NCBI GenBank assembly: GCA_037903475.1
Contig: JBAJFG010000502.1
Coordinates: 151,501-215,500, forward strand
From: Ancylostoma caninum
Taxonomy: Eukaryota; Nematoda; Chromadorea; Rhabditida; Ancylostomatidae
Reading direction: 5' to 3'
Length of the DNA stretch: 64,000 nucleotides
Each line of letters begins with the position of its first letter. Position 1 is the stretch's first letter. Shown in pieces: positions 58,197-64,000 of the stretch. The notes under the pieces were generated by a model that saw nothing but the letters and a program-made list of their open reading frames with translations, ran no database searches and was not told the origin of the DNA. Made by a program: the position numbers and the translations under genes.

Positions 58197-59471
58197 TTAC
58201 GTGCGTGCAAAAGTTCCGGGGCAGTTGCACCTAATTTTTCAGAACGCCATAACTTGACTCAAAGTCAGCAATTTTGTTCAAAACAAAAAGCATTGGCATC
58301 TGCGTAGCGTTGCCAATAATGCACAGAAAAGATTCTTTCAGAAGCTAAAAATTTGACAAGTCTACACTTGTAATAGTGGCACACGTCGTTTTTCAATAGG
58401 GTATGTTCATCAAAACTTTTATAGCGGAGGTAAGGCCAAAGAAGGTTGAAGTGGGGGTAGCCTGTTAGAGGCGGGTATAAGGAGTAATATAGGTTAGGCT
58501 AGAATTTCGGAGCACGAATGGCCAATTCTTTATAAGGTTGACACTGCAACGTGCTGGTATGCCTTATCCCACAGCCGGGTCAGACCACACATTTCCGCCT
58601 GTGGCGGCCCTATGCTTGAGAGTTTTCCCATGATTACTTTAGCAAAGAGAAACTTCTGAAGGGAGATTATTGCGCATTCAGTAGATAACAAATTCATTGC
58701 AGATGAGTCACGCTGCTGACCATGAAAGGTCAAAAATTTTTTTAGAAGAAGGTAGTGATGGTTCGGCCATTTTTTAGGTGGCCATTTTTTTGGGTGGCAG
58801 GAGCCCAGACTTAGGGATGACCTCCTCCTATTGTCGTACCTGACCCTTTCTCTATCAATAATAACAATTTTTCCATGAAACGAATTGTTAGGAAATCTGA
58901 AGTCGAATATCTGCAGGCTTGCCAGTGTGGACGCTAGTGCTTTTTGCTCACGCAACATTCATTTACTCACCTTCCCCATCTTACCGATTTTCTACAAATG
59001 ACGAGACATTGTTGACTGAATTTCCCGTAATGTCTTGCGCACTTTGCACAAGGTCCAGTTCAACCTGCTCTTTCCTGGTGCTTTTGCGATGACCAAATCT
59101 CTGACCAACTTGTGAAGCATTTTCCAGACTCTCATCTCCGCTCAGAATTCCTAGGAATCTTCGAGCACCTGGCATTTTGGAGAACATACTCTCCCTTACT
59201 GGTGCTATGGGTCGCTTTCCCTGTTGATCGTCTAGATTTGACTTCATAAAGCGAAATTCCCCAAAATATTGCACAGCTCATAGCATTGGTTTTACACCCA
59301 AAACAGAGCGACGCTGTGACATAGAGTCGAGCTAAAAGTGGTATAGGTAGCAGATGTTTTAGGCTACCAGCGCACATGAAAACCCTTGCAGGATATCGCA
59401 AACGCTAGGAGCAAAATGACGTTGAATGGTGAAATACTACCAACTGCCCCGGAACTTTTGCACGCACCTAA
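58197..59471 (-). mobile_element. Full-length mariner-type element, decayed
   Basis: Terminal repeats of about 30 bp begin TTACGTGCGTGCAAAAGTTC at the left and end as the inverse at the right, with TA duplications at 58195-58196 and 59472-59473. Its length of 1275 bp is that of an intact mariner. The minus strand shows scattered transposase-like pieces, for example YDNRRRSSLSLG and a Lys/Trp-rich KKWPPKKWP, across several frames with many stops. Confidence 0.8.
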
Positions 59472-59896
59472 TAGAATCTGTTTACCCGGAGGATTTCAAT
59501 GACCAATAATTTTTTCACGTTGTGATGCATAGGAAACATCGAACCTACGTATTATTACTTGTTCAGCTGGCGGCTCACTTAAAGACCCTCAGAACAAAGC
59601 GAAGCCTTGTATACTAACTGGAAAATCAAACAAAACTCGTAGACCGGTGAGTAACTACCGAAAGCTGTGCAGTATGGTCTACCTATACAGGTGAAAAAAT
59701 TCCAGTAGATTTCGTTTATTTCACGTGTATTTGTCTTGGAAATTCCGGAAATTGGATTTTGCGAAATCTTAAACGCGAAAATTTCCTTGGATTTCCTTGC
59801 TTAGTGTCCTTTGGAAGAGGGCCATGTTGTCGAATCTCACTACTAAGGATTTTTCCTGTATTCTTGTATGCTTCTTCTCAGAATCAAAGAGCAAAA

Positions 59897-60725
59897 ATGA
59901 AACACAGACTGCAGCGTCTTGTCAGGCTAGGCTTCAAACCAGATAGTTTTTACTCCGTTCTGCGACATTTTAGTCCGTTGCACTTCCCTTTTGATCCCAG
60001 ATTTGCGTGGTGTGAGAGCTGTACAAATACACACATTCATTCTGCAGAAAATCTCACGACAGAAGAGGTCAGTAGGAGGGAAGGTTTCAAAAAAGAAAGA
60101 AACGATTAATTTGAAAAGGTTTGCTAGTTCTTCTTACGATCTTATGAGCACTCTCACAAAGTAGTCAAACTGATATTTAGTGAATACACATCAGAATGGA
60201 TTAGAAACAACGAAGATTTCTTCAGCACATTCTCGTTAGACTATGAGCCAGCATATGTAAGCATTCGAAGTTCTCGTATCTGCGCCAACCTTCTGATCTT
60301 AATAGCACGACAGAGTTGTGAACTCATCCGCTCAACAGATGATCTATTTTCCGAGACTCAGTCTTCGAAACATTGCAACCTCAACTCTTCATTTATGGTA
60401 AGTCTTTCCACAATAGTTACAAAAACTCTCTGGAGTCCTCCTTCCAAGAAGTTCAGCTAAGACTGGCTCAGTGGAAAGCCATTAATTTTCCAGCATTGCA
60501 AGACAGCCATCTATATCGGTGTACGGGGAAGGGAATGGTTTTAGGATCATAATGTTATTGTTTTTCGCTTTTCGCAAACTTCGCCGTGACAAAACTAGGA
60601 GTCAATGTGGGCGTGGCTTCGACGGCGACTCAAAAGTGGACACAATCAGGAATCAAAATGGCCTGATAACGTTGGTTGGCACATCCAGCACTGAGTTTTC
60701 GAAGAGTCATGGTTGTGTCCACTAA
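59897..60725 (+). CDS. Unrecognised spliced gene
   Basis: Exons 59897-60067, 60138-60257, 60311-60402 and 60494-60725 join in phase. CTTCTTCTCAG lies 16 bases before the ATG and could be a trans-splice acceptor. The product includes WCESCTNTHIHSAENLTTEE, FFLRSYEHSHKVVKLIFSEY, FFSTFSLDYEPAY and IYFPRLSLRNIATSTLHL. C-x2-C followed by H-x-H suggests a zinc site. The last exon becomes repeat-like and its end is doubtful. Nucleotides 59910-59990 loosely resemble the arm of the fold-back element in ATAD3, so the N-terminus may derive from a repeat. Donors are GTCAGT, GTAAGC and GTAAGT. I do not recognise the family. Confidence 0.4.
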
Positions 60726-60910
60726 TTTTGATTGATGAATGTGTCTACCAATTGAAAGCGGCTGACTGCGGGATGTGTCCACTAAATACGAATGTGGGAT
60801 GTTTCAACTAAAATCAGCACTAGGCGACTGCCAGATGTGTCCTCTAACTTTGAGAGTTGAATGTGTCCTCTAAATTGGTCCAACGTGACTGCAGGTCGTG
60901 TTCACCATGA
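60700..60910 (+). repeat. Degenerate GTGTCCACTAA repeat
   Basis: Five or six copies of ATGTGTCC(A/T)CTAA occur at 30-45 bp spacing with variable fill. Confidence 0.55.
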
Positions 60911-61639
60911 TCAACTGATAACCGTTCACGTGTCTATCTTGCCGTGAGATCCCTTCGTTTTCACTGCGCTTTTCCAGTTCCTCTTCGTTTTCTTATACCT
61001 TATATTATACTCTTGTACTTATGGTGTCTTCACACATCGAACATCTCCAAAATTTTAGCCTTTGTATCCATTCTTTTTTGGTCTTCTGCCAAAATTACGG
61101 ATTAGTTTCGTTTAACGATTACAAACAGTTCTGAGTCCGCCGCATTGAAAGAATTAATAAACGGTTTGATTACGACAAATTAGGGGTGGTTTCTGAAAAT
61201 GTTCATGAGCATTAATTTTTACTGGTTTGCAGTTATAGAAAGTAACATAACTATGTGCGACACTTAGCTTGATATTGTTCTCTGCTCTCGAACCATGAAA
61301 CACGTCTTGATCAGGAAATTAATGATTTGTGTGCTCTATAAATCCCATCAGTGGAGACGCTGGTATAGCCTCCCGTGCGCTTCGTGGTTGAATTGTAGTG
61401 CTTGACTGGACCACTAGTCAGGTGTATGAGAATGCTATCCAACAGATTGTAGGTGAGTGCACTTCCACGGATTTCCCTCCTACGAGGATCCCAGTCGTTC
61501 TGCTGCGAGGTTACGTGCCGCGACACCAGGTGGCGTATAAGGGGTATACCGAGGAAAAAAGCAGCCATACGCTTGCCTCGCATACGTGTGTGTTCCCCTC
61601 TACTGAGCGCTGGCATACTACTCTCGCAGGAGTAGACCT
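60911..61639. other. No gene seen
   Basis: AT-rich sequence followed by mixed sequence. The open frames at 61311-61916 run into the minisatellite relative and are not supported. Confidence 0.35.
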
Positions 61640-61860
61640 GTGCGTGACATCTTCCAGACTTTCGACGCCGGCGCACGCTTATCACACCGTTGGACCCAAT
61701 TTTGGGCGTTTCCCCATTTTGGGGCACTGGCACACCCTTATCACACCTTGGACCCAACCCAAGGCGTTTCCCCAGTTTTGGACGCCGGCGCACAATTATC
61801 ACACCGTTGGACCCGTCTCCTCACGTCTCCCCACACGCCAGCGCATCACTCTTACTGCTG
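61640..61860 (+). repeat. Short relative of the 50 bp minisatellite
   Basis: Four units combine CGCCGGCGCAC, TTATCACACCGTTGGACCC and GGCGTTTCCCCA, matching the end units at 56760-56830 more than the bulk of the array. Confidence 0.8.
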
Positions 61861-62309
61861 TCCTCCCTTCAACGGCAACTCTACCCCGACCGAGTGCCTA
61901 TGCAAATCTGACATAGCTATAGGCTCGTTTCACGTCACCTTCTCCACCATCTGTGCGGACGCAACCCTCATCCATGTCATCCCTCATCTGCCTGGTTCCT
62001 CCTCTTCGTTATAAAACTGTCTTGCCCGTCTCCTTGCTTTTATACGGTCATGTAACCATAGGCCTATCTCACTCATTCCGACCTTGTTGAAAACAACTGT
62101 CGGCAACTAACATGTCTGAACATGACAAACGTGGCCCAGAACTCCTTTGAATCAAGGTAAAAATCGAAATTTGCAACTATTCTGTACATAACTCGACGCG
62201 CGGAACACGATGGTGTCGGTAGTTTTCGACGATAGTGGCTGGTTCTCTTGCACACACGCACACACGTACGTACACACACACATAAAATTCCAATTAATAT
62301 TAACTACTA
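61861..62309. other. No gene seen
   Basis: No exon supported. A short CACA/ACAC tract lies near 62250-62282. Confidence 0.4.
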
Positions 62310-62990
62310 GCTGCCGTACCCGGCTTCGCTCGGGTGTTTTACTACCTTGGCTACATCACACTGTTGAGGCCAATTACTGTCACCGATAAATCCATTAAAA
62401 CATTGAAATCGCCGTAATTTTGGTGATCAGCACGTTAGCGATACCCAAGTGACCCTTCCCTATCGACTTATAGGCGAAAAGTTAGCAAAGCTATTTCGGT
62501 GACATGAATTGATGCATTCGTACAAAGTGGTTGTCATATTCATATTCAGCTATATCGAGGAACCCCAGGAGGCATGTCTTCACCGCTTGATTAGGCAGAA
62601 GAGCGAAAAATCAATAAGATCAATAAATCAATATTTCGTGCAAAATGGTTGCCATATGCGTGTTCAGCGTATTGAGAAACCCCAGTAGACATGTCATTGT
62701 CCGTCCCCGAGCCAAAATGGAAAAAATCGATAAAATCAATAAATCAATATTTCGTGCGAAGCGGTTGTCGTATTCGTATTCAGCGTATCGAGAAACCCAA
62801 GGAGACATGTGTTCACAGCTCCATTGGGCAGAAGAGCGAAAAATCGATAAAGACGATAAATCAATATTCCGTGCAAAATGCAAGGAATATTGATTTATCG
62901 TCTCATGCAAAGGTTGCCATATGCGTGTTCAGCGTATTGAGAAACTCCAGTAGAGATGTCCTTGTCCGTTCCCGAGCGCTGCCACGTGCA
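62310..62990 (-). repeat. Inverted relative of the 117 bp repeat
   Basis: It starts CTAGCTGCCGTACCCGGCTTCGCTCGGGT, the inverse of the right end at 15597-15628 (shown here only as CCCGGCTTCGCTCGGG in common), and then holds about four diverged units with ATTGATTTATCG and GACATGTC in minus orientation. Confidence 0.75.
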
Positions 62991-64000
62991 GAAATTACAT
63001 ATTGAATACGACTTTATCTGGGACTAATAAGTAGCTAAAGGAAGTTTGTAATTTATATGAGACGAGGAATGTTGAGCAAACTAGGATTGGAGCACTTTTT
63101 TAGTCGCCTGGCTTCAGGCGTGTTAACGCCTTTCTCGAATCTACAGCATACAATACATAGCACAGGAAGACCACCAACGGACATGGAGCAAGAGCGCCTC
63201 ACCAAACAGCCGTTCAAAGCAAATGGCCACAGATGTAACAATGAGCTTTTATGCGATCAGTCTCAGTGCCTCAATCAGTTTCATCCTTGCAAAGAAATTT
63301 TAAAAAAATAAAAATAAACATATACAAACTAGCCTTCATCAGCTTCTTTCTTTCTCCTCGTTCGAGCAGGCAGCAGGGCTGAATAGCGTATGTGATCTAG
63401 TGAAAATAATGCCACATTAGGAGCTGAAAACGCAGTAGAGCAAGGAATACCGTATATAGCAACAGCAGGATAGTGTTGTAATATATGTGAGACTGATGGA
63501 CTTCTTGCTTCTTACAGCACCCTTTAGTATTCTATTGGTCCTGTTTTATTCCTCGGACATCATTCTTTAGGCCTTTATTCCTAAATCACCCGAAGACAAT
63601 TCTATGGTTAACAATGAAGTTATGGCTACATCGCCGTTTGCAGATATAAATGACAGGTATAGTCCAACATAAAGAATATATGATTACCGTTCTCACAGTC
63701 AGGCGGCATCGGATTTCAGGGCTTTTTTTTGAAGCTGTCTTCGCAATCAATCGTTGCATCAAAAATGCACAAAGATGACGCATGAGTGCGGATAAAACCT
63801 TTCTGGAAGCTAATAAAGCTGTTAGGTTGTTGCAACAGTTCCCTGCCACGTAATCTCAGCCAGCCAAATTCTTTACGGAGCCGTTTTCTAACTTTAAATT
63901 CGAAACCATAAAAGAGGTGTTGTATTTATGTAAACAATGCGTGAAAAGTATTGACCGCCTGAAAAAGCGGCGCTGCAGCGCTTGCACTGAGAATGTAACA
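62991..64000. other. Right edge, no gene seen
   Basis: No exon or structured repeat could be supported up to the end of the window. Confidence 0.35.

Noticed and set aside
58530..58958. 142-codon minus-strand frame as a host gene
   Set aside because: It lies wholly inside the mariner element and reads as decayed transposase.

Overview
This window reads as nuclear DNA of a nematode, most likely a strongylid such as a hookworm. That placement is inferred from gene content, not from a database match. The supporting signs are small exons with short TTTTCAG-like acceptors, acceptor sites directly upstream of start codons as expected for spliced-leader trans-splicing, a single-domain secreted C-type lectin of the parasite type, and BEL/Pao elements with a phlebovirus-like glycoprotein.

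Conserved host genes found by piecing exons together: the 3' part of mitochondrial ATP synthase subunit g (77-1361, +); a YIPF3-type Golgi membrane protein (22555-24857, +, last exon not found); a complete 16-exon ATAD3 AAA+ ATPase (27063-34570, -); a complete two-exon roadblock dynein light chain (34957-35404, -) lying 386 bp upstream of ATAD3 on the same strand; and a complete five-exon secreted C-type lectin (48368-49374, -). Between 38.6 and 47.0 kb, two divergently oriented genes encode paralogous small secreted proteins that I do not recognise (38681-39555, - and about 44896-47011, +). Two further spliced genes of unknown identity are proposed at 42254-42696 (-) and 59897-60725 (+).

The rest is dominated by mobile and repetitive DNA. 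A nearly full-length BEL/Pao retrovirus-like element (about 3.47-12.06 kb, +) has gag, protease, reverse transcriptase, RNase H, integrase and a phlebovirus-like envelope, with two in-frame stops and two frame changes. It meets a second, shrunken BEL element tail to tail (12.1-14.75 kb, -). Both elements have a primer binding site matching the 3' end of tRNA-Gly(GCC) and tandem repeats in the leader. DNA elements include a full-length mariner relic, a deleted mariner inside a minisatellite, a piggyBac-like element inside an intron of one secreted-protein gene, a fold-back element with tRNA-like arms inside ATAD3, and several MITEs. A defective CR1/jockey-like LINE sits antisense in the last ATAD3 intron.

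Minisatellites with units of about 117, 80, 81, 24, 30 and 50 bp fill 14.8-18.9, 51.5-51.7 and 55.1-56.9 kb. The best candidates for something undescribed are the divergent secreted-protein pair, the gag-pol-env organisation and shared leader architecture of the BEL elements, and the tRNA-bearing fold-back element. Exon boundaries were read by eye from splice signals, phase and family similarity; none was tested against transcripts.
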